Positions 8,973 to 16,761 of a DNA stretch of 64,000 nucleotides are shown in pieces; positions within the stretch are counted from its first letter, which is position 1; the number at the start of each line of letters is the position of its first letter. A program made the position numbers and the translations under genes. The notes below the pieces were generated by a model that worked only from the letters and a program-made list of their open reading frames with translations, was not told the DNA's origin and searched no databases. Source of the stretch: an uncultured Clostridia bacterium (GTDB lineage Bacteria; Bacillota; Clostridia; UBA1381); the NCBI GenBank assembly GCA_944391225.1, contig CALXSS010000002.1, positions 1 through 64,000 of the forward strand, read 5' to 3'.

Positions 8973-9815
8973 ATGAGAATAGTCAACAGTGGAGCGATAA
9001 CAGAAGCTGTAAAAGAGATGTGTATCAGCGCAAACTGTTATCTTAACAGCGATATACGCGGCGCTCTTGAAAGGAGTATGGATACTGAAGGATCGGAGGT
9101 ATCAAAGGGTATCCTGCAAAAGCTTATACAGAACGCTGATATAGCAGCAGAAAAGGAAATACCGATATGTCAGGATACAGGTATGGCGGTGTTTTTTATA
9201 GAAATAGGCAAGGATGTACATGTCGAAGGCGATACGATAACTGAGGCGGTCAACAAAGGCGTGTCGGAGGGATACACTAAAGGGTATCTGAGAAAATCAG
9301 TAGTAAAGGATCCTCTTGACCGTGTTAATACAAAGGATAATACCCCGGCTGTTATATACTATGATTTTGTAGACGGCGACAGGATAAAGATAACATTTGC
9401 GCCAAAAGGCTTTGGCAGCGAAAACAAGGGCGGAATAAAAATGCTCAATCCGTCAGATGGTGTTGAGGGAGTTATAGATTTTGTGTTAGAGACGGTTAGA
9501 AAAGCCGGAGCAAATCCTTGCCCGCCAATGGTTGTGGGCGTCGGCATAGGCGGTACTATGGACAAGGCGGCGGTGCTTTCAAAAAAGGCTCTGACAAGAA
9601 ATATAGATGAGCGCAGCTCTATGCCTTACTATGCCGAGCTTGAAAGGACGCTGCTTGAGAAGGTCAACATGCTTGGCATTGGTCCCCAGGGAATGGGCGG
9701 TACTACTACAGCTCTGGCTGTAAATATAGAAACATATCCCACACACATAGCTGGACTTCCAGTGGCGGTAAACATAAACTGTCACGCTACCCGCCATGCA
9801 GTAAGGGAGATATGA
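8973..9815 (+). CDS. Class I fumarate hydratase, alpha subunit (TtdA/FumA N-terminal type)
   Basis: A 280-residue iron-sulfur hydro-lyase subunit matching the N-terminal catalytic half of class I fumarases and L-tartrate dehydratase alpha. The three cluster-ligating cysteines of the family are present: CQDTG (about residue 66), CPPMVVG (about 183) and NCHATRH (about 268). ATG 8973 is preferred over TTG 8961, which abuts the AAAGGGG ribosome site. In two-subunit enzymes a beta gene normally follows; here a terminator-like hairpin and an M16 peptidase follow, so the beta partner must be elsewhere or absent. Fumarate to malate is the likely reaction; tartrate dehydratase is the alternative. Confidence 0.88.
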   Translation: MRIVNSGAITEAVKEMCISANCYLNSDIRGALERSMDTEGSEVSKGILQKLIQNADIAAEKEIPICQDTGMAVFFIEIGKDVHVEGDTITEAVNKGVSEGYTKGYLRKSVVKDPLDRVNTKDNTPAVIYYDFVDGDRIKITFAPKGFGSENKGGIKMLNPSDGVEGVIDFVLETVRKAGANPCPPMVVGVGIGGTMDKAAVLSKKALTRNIDERSSMPYYAELERTLLEKVNMLGIGPQGMGGTTTALAVNIETYPTHIAGLPVAVNINCHATRHAVREI

Positions 9816-9840
9816 TGAGGACAGCTTAATTAACGAATTA

Positions 9841-9927
9841 ACGGCTATATGCGCGTTCAGGTGGTGGTTCTTATATGCTAATCAGCGCAGGAGAATTTCA
9901 AGAATGTGCATAGAGCCGCTTTTTTTG
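9841..9927 (+). terminator. Long-stem terminator-like hairpin after the fumarase gene
   Basis: About 16 base pairs with one mismatch (9842-9858 with 9902-9918), an inner imperfect hairpin, then seven T. The folded region is unusually large for a simple terminator (about 78 nt), so a small structured RNA ending in its own terminator is possible. A second small palindrome (9825-9840) precedes it. Confidence 0.55.
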
Positions 9928-9993
9928 TGGGTTTTATTGTAATTAAAGCAAGAAATTTGTACACGCAAGCTGTTTATTTGATGTAAAAAACAG

Positions 9994-10022
9994 TTGCAAG
10001 TTAAAGATATATATGCTATAAT
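9994..10022 (+). promoter_or_regulatory. Extended -10 promoter of the M16 peptidase gene
   Basis: TTGCAA at 9994-9999 and TATAAT at 10017-10022 with 17-bp spacing and a TGC just before the -10 hexamer (extended -10). The predicted leader is about 95 nt. Confidence 0.7.
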
Positions 10023-10123
10023 AATATTTGCGCAATAAGTCTGTAATATTTCAGATTAACCGCGGGAAAATAATAGTAATATAATTGACATTTGTGAAAT
10101 ATAATCTACAGAGGAAAGATAAG

Positions 10124-11368
10124 ATGTATATACAAAAAGTATTGAGCAATGGTATACGGGTGGTGGCAGAACGTATTCCGTATGTACATTCAACAGTGTT
10201 GGGAGTGTGGGTAGGCAACGGCTCACGATATGAAAAGAGATCCGAAAACGGCATGTCTCACTTTATTGAGCATATGCTGTTCAAGGGTACAAACAGAAGA
10301 AGCGCTAAACAGATCGCACTTGAAATGGATTCTGTGGGCGGACAGCTCAATGCGTTCACAACAAGGGAATGTACCTGTTTTTATGCCAAGACACTGAATG
10401 AATATATAGAGACCGCTATAGATATACTTTCGGATATGGTATTTGAGCCTGAGCTTTCAAAGGAGAATATGGAGCTTGAACGCAGAGTGGTGCTTGAGGA
10501 GATAGCAATGTATGAGGACAGCCCTGAGGATGTTGTGTACGACTTGTTTGCAGAGGCTGTATGGGGAGATACTCCTATGGGAAGAGCTATACTCGGAACG
10601 CCGGAAACCCTTTCAAATATAACTCCGGACAGTATGAGAGAGTACATGCGTACCCATTACACAAGCCGCAATATAGTTCTTGCGGTTGCCGGAAGCTTTG
10701 ACGATGATCTGTTTGACAAGCTTGAAAGCTATTTCGGCTGCAGGCAGCTGCAGAATAATGAGGTGGAATGTGAGTCTGCCGCATATACTCCACGAAATGT
10801 ATATAAAACGCGTGATTTTGAGCAGATACAGATAGTTGCCGGATTTAATGGTATAGATATATATGATGATTCAGTATATTCTCTGCTTGTGTTCAACAAT
10901 GTATTCGGCAGTGGTATGTCATCACGGCTGTTTCAGAATATACGCGAGAAGTATGGATTGGTGTATTCAATAGGAGCCGGTCATAGCGCCTATATGGGAA
11001 CGGGTACTTTTGATATATCAGCAGCGACCTCAAAGGATAATATCGAGAGAGTGGCAGAGCTGGTTTCAGGCGAGATACGCAGGATAAAAACAGAAAAGCT
11101 TAGCGATGACGAGATAGACCGCTCAAAGCGTCAGCTAAAGGGTAACTATATCCTTTCAAATGAGCATATCGGTGCGCGTATGCAGACTATAGGCAGAGGG
11201 ATGCTGCTTAATAAGCCGCTGCGCAGTCAGAGTGAGACTATAGAAAGGATAATGGATGTAAACAGAGAATCTGTTGCGGATATTATTGACAGGGTTCTTG
11301 ACGTGTCTACACTGAGCATAGCTGCAGCCGGACCTATAGATAATATAGATGATCTGTTTAATGTATAA
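10124..11368 (+). CDS. M16-family zinc metallopeptidase (processing-peptidase-like)
   Basis: A 414-residue single-domain-pair member of the M16B peptidases (YmxG/PqqL-like). The inverted zinc motif HFIEH (about residues 46-50) is intact, with the distal zinc Glu in VLEEIAMYED (about 122-131), so an active protease is expected. The C-terminal half has the R/Y pair region (RLFQNIREKYGLVYS) that contacts substrate. No signal peptide: cytosolic. ATG 10124 sits 6-10 nt after GAGGAAAG; the TTG 39 bp earlier lacks a ribosome site. Transcribed alone from its own promoter. In Firmicutes such genes often follow pnp or sit near dapG; here that context is missing. Confidence 0.9.
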   Translation: MYIQKVLSNGIRVVAERIPYVHSTVLGVWVGNGSRYEKRSENGMSHFIEHMLFKGTNRRSAKQIALEMDSVGGQLNAFTTRECTCFYAKTLNEYIETAIDILSDMVFEPELSKENMELERRVVLEEIAMYEDSPEDVVYDLFAEAVWGDTPMGRAILGTPETLSNITPDSMREYMRTHYTSRNIVLAVAGSFDDDLFDKLESYFGCRQLQNNEVECESAAYTPRNVYKTRDFEQIQIVAGFNGIDIYDDSVYSLLVFNNVFGSGMSSRLFQNIREKYGLVYSIGAGHSAYMGTGTFDISAATSKDNIERVAELVSGEIRRIKTEKLSDDEIDRSKRQLKGNYILSNEHIGARMQTIGRGMLLNKPLRSQSETIERIMDVNRESVADIIDRVLDVSTLSIAAAGPIDNIDDLFNV

Positions 11369-11459
11369 TATAACTGGTGTATTTGAATAAAAAATCAGTT
11401 TAATTTTATTAAAATATAATGAATTGTATAAATTTTCGATAAAAAATTGACGAAAAGGG

Positions 11460-11488
11460 TTGCAATTTTTATGATTTTGTAATATTAT
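11460..11488 (+). promoter_or_regulatory. Promoter of ireB
   Basis: TTGCAA at 11460-11465 and TATTAT at 11483-11488 with a 17-bp spacer; a second possible -35 (TTGACG, 11447) lies just upstream. Predicted leader about 100 nt. Confidence 0.6.
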
Positions 11489-11507
11489 ATAAGAGTGGGT
11501 ATAAACC

Positions 11508-11574
11508 ACTGATACAGTGATCCCGGCGCGCGCCGAGGTGTAAAAGCTTGTCCAGAGCATTTCCGGGAACACTG
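11508..11574 (+). promoter_or_regulatory. Structured leader of ireB with two mutually exclusive stems
   Basis: CAGTG at 11515-11519 can pair with CACTG just upstream (11508-11512) or form the base of a long stem 11515-11526 with 11563-11574 (11 of 12 pairs). Inside the long stem is a perfect 12-bp GC palindrome (11524-11535). The ireB ribosome site (AAGGAGGG) begins about 11 nt after the long stem. No U tract follows, so control of translation rather than termination would be expected. I do not recognise it as a known riboswitch. Confidence 0.5.
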
Positions 11575-11597
11575 ATGTTTATGTAAGGAGGGTTATC

Positions 11598-11849
11598 ATG
11601 GAATTTAACGAGACAATGAAAATTAATCTTGAGTTTGACAAGTCAAAAGAGGTAAGGGAGATAGTGTCTCAGGTTTATGAGGCGTTGAAGCTCAAGGGAT
11701 ATGACCCGATAAGTCAGATCGTAGGCTATATTCTATCGGACGATCCAACATACATAACAAGCTATAACGGCGCAAGAGGACTTATAGTAAAGCTTGAGCG
11801 AGATGAATTGCTCGAAGAATTTGTAAAGACATATGTGAGCAGTCTTTAA
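11598..11849 (+). CDS. ireB: IreB family regulatory phosphoprotein (UPF0297)
   Basis: An 83-residue cytosolic protein matching the IreB/UPF0297 family nearly end to end, including the conserved core [19 protein letters not shown] and the C-terminal [13 protein letters not shown]. In Enterococcus faecalis IreB is phosphorylated on N-terminal threonines by the PASTA kinase IreK and modulates intrinsic antibiotic resistance; Thr6 is the only N-terminal candidate here. Start is fixed by AAGGAGGG 6 nt upstream. In most Firmicutes ireB sits in an alaS-ireB-ruvX operon; here it stands alone with its own promoter, structured leader and terminator. Confidence 0.95.
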   Translation: MEFNETMKINLEFDKSKEVREIVSQVYEALKLKGYDPISQIVGYILSDDPTYITSYNGARGLIVKLERDELLEEFVKTYVSSL

Positions 11850-11886
11850 GGCGGTTCAACAGTTATTAATACATATCCCGAAAACC

Positions 11887-11927
11887 TGCTGTCGTGTGAA
11901 CGAGTGTTTATACGGCAGTTTTTTTTG
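11887..11927 (+). terminator. Rho-independent terminator after ireB
   Basis: A 7-bp stem (11887-11893 with 11913-11919, one G-U pair) followed by eight T. Confidence 0.7.
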
Positions 11928-11944
11928 AGCGGATGGAGGAAAAA

Positions 11945-12901
11945 ATGAGCGATTTTATATATTCAAACGATAACAAACGTTATCACACATGGAATTATCA
12001 TTTAAGAAACAAATTTGGCTGTAAGGTAATGAAAATATCTATTAACGCCGGATTTACCTGTCCTAATATAGACGGTAAAAAGGGCTATGGCGGATGCACA
12101 TATTGCTCCGGCAGCGGCAGTGGAGATTTTGCGGGAAACCCGGAAGACAGTATATTGCGCCAGTTTGACGATATAAGGCAGAAGATGCACAAAAAATGGA
12201 AGTCGGGTAAATATATGCCGTATTTCCAAGCGCATACGAATACGTATGCTCCGGCAGCTGTGCTGCGGAGCAGATTTGAGTGTGTGTTGCGTCAACCGGG
12301 TGTAGTCGGTATAAGTATTGCGACACGCGCGGACTGTCTTGAAGAAGATGTGCTTGAATATCTGTCAGAGCTTAATGAAAGAACGTATCTTATTGTGGAG
12401 CTGGGCTTACAGTCAGTATTTGATAAAACAGGCGATAGGATAAACAGATGTCATACCTATGCTGAATTTCTTGAGGGTTATAATGCTCTTAAAGAGCGGG
12501 GAATAAACGTGTGTGTTCACCTTATAAACGGGCTGCCTGGGGAGACTCATAATATGATGATAGAATCTGCGCGTAGAGTAGGTGCGTTAAGACCGCATTG
12601 TGTAAAGCTACATCTTCTTCATATAATAAGAGGTACAGCTATGGAACAGGAGCTTGAAAAGGGAAACGTGTCGCTTATGAGCAGGGAAGAGTATGTAGAC
12701 GTTATAGTCCGTCAGCTTGAGGTGATTCCGCCGGAAACAATAATACAGCGGCTCACAGGCGACGGAGCGCGTGATAGTTTAGTAGGACCTATGTGGAGCT
12801 TGAAAAAATTTGAGGTACTCAACGCTATAGACAAGGAGCTTGAGATCAGAGACACATATCAGGGGCAGAAATATGTCCGGAGCGATATATATTCTGTATA
12901 A
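11945..12901 (+). CDS. Radical SAM protein of the YhcC/TIGR01212 family
   Basis: A 318-residue cytosolic radical S-adenosylmethionine protein. The cluster-binding cysteines follow the family pattern Cx11Cx2C (Cys39, Cys51, Cys54; CTYC at 51-54) rather than the usual CxxxCxxC. The N-terminus YHTWNYHLRNKFG and the PYFQAHTNTYAP segment are characteristic of the TIGR01212 family. The product of this family is not established with certainty; members are conserved in many bacteria and often called YhcC. Start ATG 11945 follows GGAGGA; an in-frame ATG 12 bp upstream has no ribosome site. It is transcribed alone between two strong terminators. Confidence 0.9.
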   Translation: MSDFIYSNDNKRYHTWNYHLRNKFGCKVMKISINAGFTCPNIDGKKGYGGCTYCSGSGSGDFAGNPEDSILRQFDDIRQKMHKKWKSGKYMPYFQAHTNTYAPAAVLRSRFECVLRQPGVVGISIATRADCLEEDVLEYLSELNERTYLIVELGLQSVFDKTGDRINRCHTYAEFLEGYNALKERGINVCVHLINGLPGETHNMMIESARRVGALRPHCVKLHLLHIIRGTAMEQELEKGNVSLMSREEYVDVIVRQLEVIPPETIIQRLTGDGARDSLVGPMWSLKKFEVLNAIDKELEIRDTYQGQKYVRSDIYSV

Positions 12902-12933
12902 GTTGGTTAAGTAAAATTAAATACGGTCAGCTG

Positions 12934-12978
12934 AAAGTCTTTCCGATATGCGCAGGCATATCAGAAAGACTTTTTAAT
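12934..12978 (+). terminator. Strong rho-independent terminator
   Basis: An 18-bp stem with one G-U pair (12934-12951 with 12956-12973), a 4-nt loop and a T tract. It ends the radical SAM transcript. Confidence 0.85.
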
Positions 12979-13099
12979 ATATAAATAATACCTATCCAAT
13001 ATTTTCTTTAAATGGAAGATGTTAATTGAGCCCGGCATATTGCACAAATAAGAATGACAAAAGGGGAGCAAAAAAGTATACATTTATAGATTGTTTTAC

Positions 13100-13128
13100 T
13101 TGACAGAAAAACATGGTGATATTATAAT
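13100..13128 (+). promoter_or_regulatory. Consensus sigma-A promoter of the InlB-like gene
   Basis: TTGACA at 13100-13105 and TATAAT at 13123-13128 with a 17-bp spacer, a full consensus match. The predicted 5' leader is about 215 nt. Confidence 0.8.
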
Positions 13129-13162
13129 ATTTTAGTGGTCGTTTATGGGTCAATACAGCTAT

Positions 13163-13263
13163 ATTGGTCAAAAATAGTAATAGTAACAAAATAAAGAAAG
13201 TTACTATCTGTTTGATGCCAATTTGTACGGCAGGGGAGAACGCAGAGCGTTGCAACCCCTTGC
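13163..13263 (+). promoter_or_regulatory. Structured 5' leader of the InlB-like gene (unidentified RNA)
   Basis: Hairpin I pairs 13163-13172 with 13211-13222 (two-base bulge) and, within it, 13180-13187 with 13200-13207. Hairpin II pairs GGGG/CCCC (13233-13236 with 13256-13259) and AACGC/GCGTT (13239-13243 with 13247-13251). The 12974-13349 gap holds this leader and its promoter. The sequence does not match the cyclic-di-GMP riboswitch cores I know. Confidence 0.45.
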
Positions 13264-13349
13264 ACGGCTTGACGACGATAAGAAAATATATAAAAAGGTA
13301 ATATACGTGGGCGAATATGAGCCTCTGTCAAGAAAGGAGAGAAATAAGT

Positions 13350-15980
13350 ATGTTTTTAAAGAGGATAGTCAGTGCAGTATCAGCGTTGACCATTGCTGTA
13401 AGTACCTTTGCCGGGCTTACGCTGACAGCAAGCGCAGTAGGTGTACCTACAGTTTACAATGTAACGTATAAAACAGAAATCTCACAAGTGGAAGTGGGTG
13501 AAAAAAACGATGTATCTGCTGAAGAATATAATATACTAAAAAAAGCAGGAACATCTTACACCGGAAATGATGAAAAGCAATGTATAGTCATATCGGACGA
13601 CGCAGGAGCTCCGGAAGTGGAAGTGGTTGAGGGCGGTTATAAAATAGTGTATAATGATGCCGTTATTTATGTTCGCGAAGCGCAGCAGTATACTGTAACA
13701 TTAGCTGCATATGAGTCAGACACATTTCTGGGTTCAATAGGAAAAGTGTCTGTCTGGGAAACTGCTGAAAGCTATTCGTACAGCTATCCTGCGTATGTGG
13801 TGTATAACAATAAGCTGTATAACAGGAATGCAATCGAAGGTGGTTATACTGAAACTGTTAATGGGAAGATTTCAGGAAATACTACATTAAATGTGGATTA
13901 TACGGCTGTATCGGGATATAACAGCGCTACAGCGATAACTCTTTTGGAGCCGGATGGATATACTGTTGATGGAGCCTCAAAAGGCGGAGCGGCGAAAAAT
14001 ATTACATATGATCTAACAGGGCAGGGTGATTATACTGTAATAGCTCGTTATAAGGGAGCTGTAGCGGCAAACTGCGGCAATGAACCGATAGATAGGTTTG
14101 CAGAAAGTGATGAATGGACAGAAGTAAAAACAACGTTCAGTAATAAGAACACAGAGAGTACCGAGTTTACAATGACAGCCGATGAAAATGGCTATATTGA
14201 CTATGTGGTACTCGTAAGGACAGGCAATGCACAGAGTGCGCTTACATATACTAAGACAGGTGATGGAACAGGCACAGTCAAGGTGGGTAGCAAGGAGCTT
14301 AATGAAGATGAGGCGTTTACTGCCGTTGTAGGTTCTGCCCAGACTATTATTGTTGCTGCCGGAGAAAATAGCTATATAAAATCAATTGATGGTATTGAGG
14401 GAGTGGACTGGGGTACAAATGAGACGACGAGGACAGCCACAATAGCAATGCCGTCATCAGACGCGGAGCTGAGAGTTGAATTTGGCAAGCTGTACAGTAT
14501 TACTATTAGTGATACTGTTGGAGGAGTGGTGACATCTTCAATGCAGACTGCTAAAGAAGGTCAGGAAATCACGGTTGTTGCGGCTGCTGATTCAGGATAT
14601 GTTTTTGGAGATATGACATATACATATGGACAAGACCAAACTGTCAATATAACAGGAAATAAATTCAATATGCCAGCTGCAGATGTGACAATAAATGTCA
14701 CGTTCAATAAGCTTAGAACAGTTTCCTTAGCGAGAGCGGTTATCAGTACAAAAGAAAATGGTGATAATAGCAATCCTGGAACTGTATCAGGCGAGGTGAC
14801 AGTGTCTGCGCCGGAGGCAACTGTTCCAATAACGGCAAATACGGCACGCGGATACAGGTTTGTGAAATTTATCTATGTAGAGACGCCTCAGGAAGGAATA
14901 TCGGCATCAGAAATACTGCGGTATGCGTCGGAGGAGGAATTGAAGAACTATTTGCAGGAGTTTGGAGAGATAAAAGAGGATATAAGCAACACTTCTGTAG
15001 ATGAAAAAAAAGGAATGTACGGTAAGGTGACGGGAGAGCTTACAGTACCGGATCATAACGTCACTGTTATAGCGGTGTTTGAGGAGCTTGAGCCGATTGT
15101 GATAAGAGAAACAACTCTAACAGGCGGCACGCTTTCACCGACGGTAAATGAAGTATATCAGGGAGATACATTTAGCGTTAATGTAACAGCTGATGAAGGC
15201 TATTATGAGCCGGAAAGCGTAATTGTACTATATAATGATATTCCGCTTTCAGAAATAAATGGCGAATACACTGTTCCGTATCCGGAAATGGAATCTGAAT
15301 ATCCCGGAGCGATTATTCTGTCGGCAGATTTTGAAGCAATACCATACAATGAAGTTAAATATGTTGTTTCAAATGTATCTGATCCTGATTATGGGAATTT
15401 GGGGGATAATTGTGGAACGATCACAGTATCTGGAACCGGTGCTGATAATAAGGCTTATAAGGATGCAGTAATAACTGTTTCTGCGGTTGCAGAAAATGGC
15501 TATAGAGTTGCAGGTATCAAAGTAACAAAAATTGGCGGCGATGAGATAACGTCAAACAACGCTGATAGTATTACCTTTACAATGCCGGATCATCCAGTGA
15601 TGGTAACGGCTGAGTTTGAATGGATAAACAGACTCCCTTATGATGTTGTTATTGATGCTGAAAAAGCTGAAGAATTTGCAGCTGGTGCAGAAAACGATGA
15701 AACTCCGGCATCGTTGTGGATAGACGAGCTTAAGGGATTGGGATTGGCATACAAGCCTTATGTTTCTGTTACGGTAAATCATAATAATTCCGAATCAACA
15801 AAAACGGCAATATGCAGCACTACTATTGCAGGAAGTTCATCTATAGCTATTGCGGTTGTGGTGGATAAGGCTAAAAAAGATGTCAAGAGCGTAAAGCTCA
15901 GCGGATTGAGCGAAAATACACAGCAAACGGCGAATGATACGTTTGGAGAGTATAATGGTAGTAATGAAGAGGAGGTATGA
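13350..15980 (+). CDS. Secreted protein with InlB/Listeria-Bacteroides-type beta repeats
   Basis: A predicted 876-residue secreted protein. A signal peptide with Lys/Arg start, hydrophobic core and ASA-V cleavage site covers residues 1-30. The body contains several divergent InlB B-repeat-like units in which a glycine/tyrosine beta strand is followed by AEF or VTF endings (for example FNMPAADVTINVTF near 445 and FTMPDHPVMVTAEF near 745). There is no LPXTG motif, S-layer homology domain, dockerin or C-terminal membrane helix, so its surface attachment is unexplained. ATG 13350 follows AAAGGAGA by 9 nt. The stop is fused to the start region of a tiny downstream gene (GGAGGTATGATG). Likely role: adhesion or extracellular matrix; inferred only. 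Confidence 0.75.
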   Translation: MFLKRIVSAVSALTIAVSTFAGLTLTASAVGVPTVYNVTYKTEISQVEVGEKNDVSAEEYNILKKAGTSYTGNDEKQCIVISDDAGAPEVEVVEGGYKIVYNDAVIYVREAQQYTVTLAAYESDTFLGSIGKVSVWETAESYSYSYPAYVVYNNKLYNRNAIEGGYTETVNGKISGNTTLNVDYTAVSGYNSATAITLLEPDGYTVDGASKGGAAKNITYDLTGQGDYTVIARYKGAVAANCGNEPIDRFAESDEWTEVKTTFSNKNTESTEFTMTADENGYIDYVVLVRTGNAQSALTYTKTGDGTGTVKVGSKELNEDEAFTAVVGSAQTIIVAAGENSYIKSIDGIEGVDWGTNETTRTATIAMPSSDAELRVEFGKLYSITISDTVGGVVTSSMQTAKEGQEITVVAAADSGYVFGDMTYTYGQDQTVNITGNKFNMPAADVTINVTFNKLRTVSLARAVISTKENGDNSNPGTVSGEVTVSAPEATVPITANTARGYRFVKFIYVETPQEGISASEILRYASEEELKNYLQEFGEIKEDISNTSVDEKKGMYGKVTGELTVPDHNVTVIAVFEELEPIVIRETTLTGGTLSPTVNEVYQGDTFSVNVTADEGYYEPESVIVLYNDIPLSEINGEYTVPYPEMESEYPGAIILSADFEAIPYNEVKYVVSNVSDPDYGNLGDNCGTITVSGTGADNKAYKDAVITVSAVAENGYRVAGIKVTKIGGDEITSNNADSITFTMPDHPVMVTAEFEWINRLPYDVVIDAEKAEEFAAGAENDETPASLWIDELKGLGLAYKPYVSVTVNHNNSESTKTAICSTTIAGSSSIAIAVVVDKAKKDVKSVKLSGLSENTQQTANDTFGEYNGSNEEEV

Positions 15981-16177
15981 TGATTATGAAATATGAAAGA
16001 CCTATTATAAATATCTCCATGTTTGACATAGAGAGAATAGCGGCAGACGGGCAGGATCTGCTGGTGGCAAGCGGGCAGGTGAACAATGTACAAATGGCGC
16101 AGAATGCTGCGATAAACAAGTTTGTCAGCTATCCCAATGCTCAAAAGGCTTTGGTAGTAATTCAGTTCAATCAATAA
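15980..16177 (+). CDS. Small conserved-looking protein of unknown function coupled to the InlB-like gene
   Basis: A 63-65 residue protein starting at ATG 15980 or 15986 (an ATG at 15977 is also in frame) after the strong site GAGGAGG. It overlaps or abuts the stop of the secreted repeat protein, which implies coupled expression. The sequence begins MKYERPIINISMFDIERI and is polar with no signal peptide or membrane helix. Short proteins beginning with a K-Y-E-K/R-P motif occur beside surface-protein genes in other Clostridia to my recollection, but I cannot assign a function. It is followed by a terminator. Possibilities are a chaperone or tag for the large protein, or a peptide precursor. Confidence 0.6.
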   Translation: MIMKYERPIINISMFDIERIAADGQDLLVASGQVNNVQMAQNAAINKFVSYPNAQKALVVIQFNQ

Positions 16178-16249
16178 ACGGTTTGAGAAAAGGTGATATT
16201 GAAAGTGTAAACTATATCAATATAATCCTGGCGTGAGAGCTTAATAAAA

Positions 16250-16291
16250 AGCATGCCATATCCTGTTTATCGGGAAGGGTATGCTTTTTTT
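16250..16291 (+). terminator. Rho-independent terminator after the small protein gene
   Basis: Stacked hairpin: 16250-16257 with 16278-16285, and an inner stem 16261-16265 with 16271-16275, followed by seven T. Confidence 0.75.
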
Positions 16292-16327
16292 ATGAGTTGG
16301 AACGAAATAAAGGAAAGTGCGGGCGGG

Positions 16328-16356
16328 TTGACAAAAAGCGAAAAGTAAGCTATAAT
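16328..16356 (+). promoter_or_regulatory. Consensus promoter of the arsR-type regulator
   Basis: TTGACA at 16328-16333 and TATAAT at 16351-16356 with 17-bp spacing. A short inverted repeat (GCCG...CGGC, 16368-16381) lies downstream of the -10 and could be part of an autoregulatory operator, though it does not match the usual ArsR/SmtB 12-2-12 pattern. Confidence 0.7.
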
Positions 16357-16406
16357 AAATAGGTAGAAGCCGATAGAACGGCAAATAAACGAAAGAGGTG
16401 GCTTAT

Positions 16407-16760
16407 ATGCCGGAGAATGAGTGCGCCGTATGTGCCTACAACCGACAGATATTGGAAAAACTGCGCTCCGAAATGCCTAATGAGGAAACCATAACGCGTC
16501 TTGCGGATACGTTTAAAATATTCGGAGATAATACAAGGATACGCATTCTGTGGGCGTTGTTTGATAAGGAAATGTCGGTATCTGAAATATCGAATACTAT
16601 CCAGATGAGTCAGTCGGCTGTTAGTCATCAGCTGCGCACGCTCAAGCATGCAAGGCTTATAAAGGCACGCCGAGACGGAAAAAATACATTTTATTCTCTC
16701 GATGACGAGCATGTAAAGCGTATAATCGAGCAGGTAATGATACATGTAAAGGAGCAGTAA
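16407..16760 (+). CDS. ArsR/SmtB-family repressor with an alpha-5 zinc site
   Basis: A 117-residue winged-helix repressor. The helix-turn-helix region SVSEISNTIQMSQSAVSHQL (about residues 53-72) is followed by a basic beta wing (ARRDGKNTFYSL). The C-terminal helix carries Asp100-x-His102, then ten residues, His113-x-x-Glu116: the exact DxHx10HxxE spacing of the alpha-5 zinc site of SmtB/CzrA-type sensors. An N-terminal CAVC pair may add an alpha-N site like CadC. Start ATG 16407 follows AAAGAGG by 8 nt. It is 1 bp upstream of a HAD phosphatase gene, not of a metal pump, so its regulon is unclear; autoregulation is likely. Confidence 0.88.
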   Translation: MPENECAVCAYNRQILEKLRSEMPNEETITRLADTFKIFGDNTRIRILWALFDKEMSVSEISNTIQMSQSAVSHQLRTLKHARLIKARRDGKNTFYSLDDEHVKRIIEQVMIHVKEQ

Positions 16761-16761
16761 T

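Noticed and set aside
9841-9927. 6S or SRP RNA gene
   Set aside because: The hairpin lacks the SRP apical GGAA-type motif and the size and open bubble of 6S RNA; a terminator or unknown small RNA fits better.
13129-13349. Cyclic di-GMP riboswitch
   Set aside because: The conserved GEMM-I core with its A-rich tetraloop-receptor segments and the GEMM-II core are not found; kept only as an unidentified structured leader.
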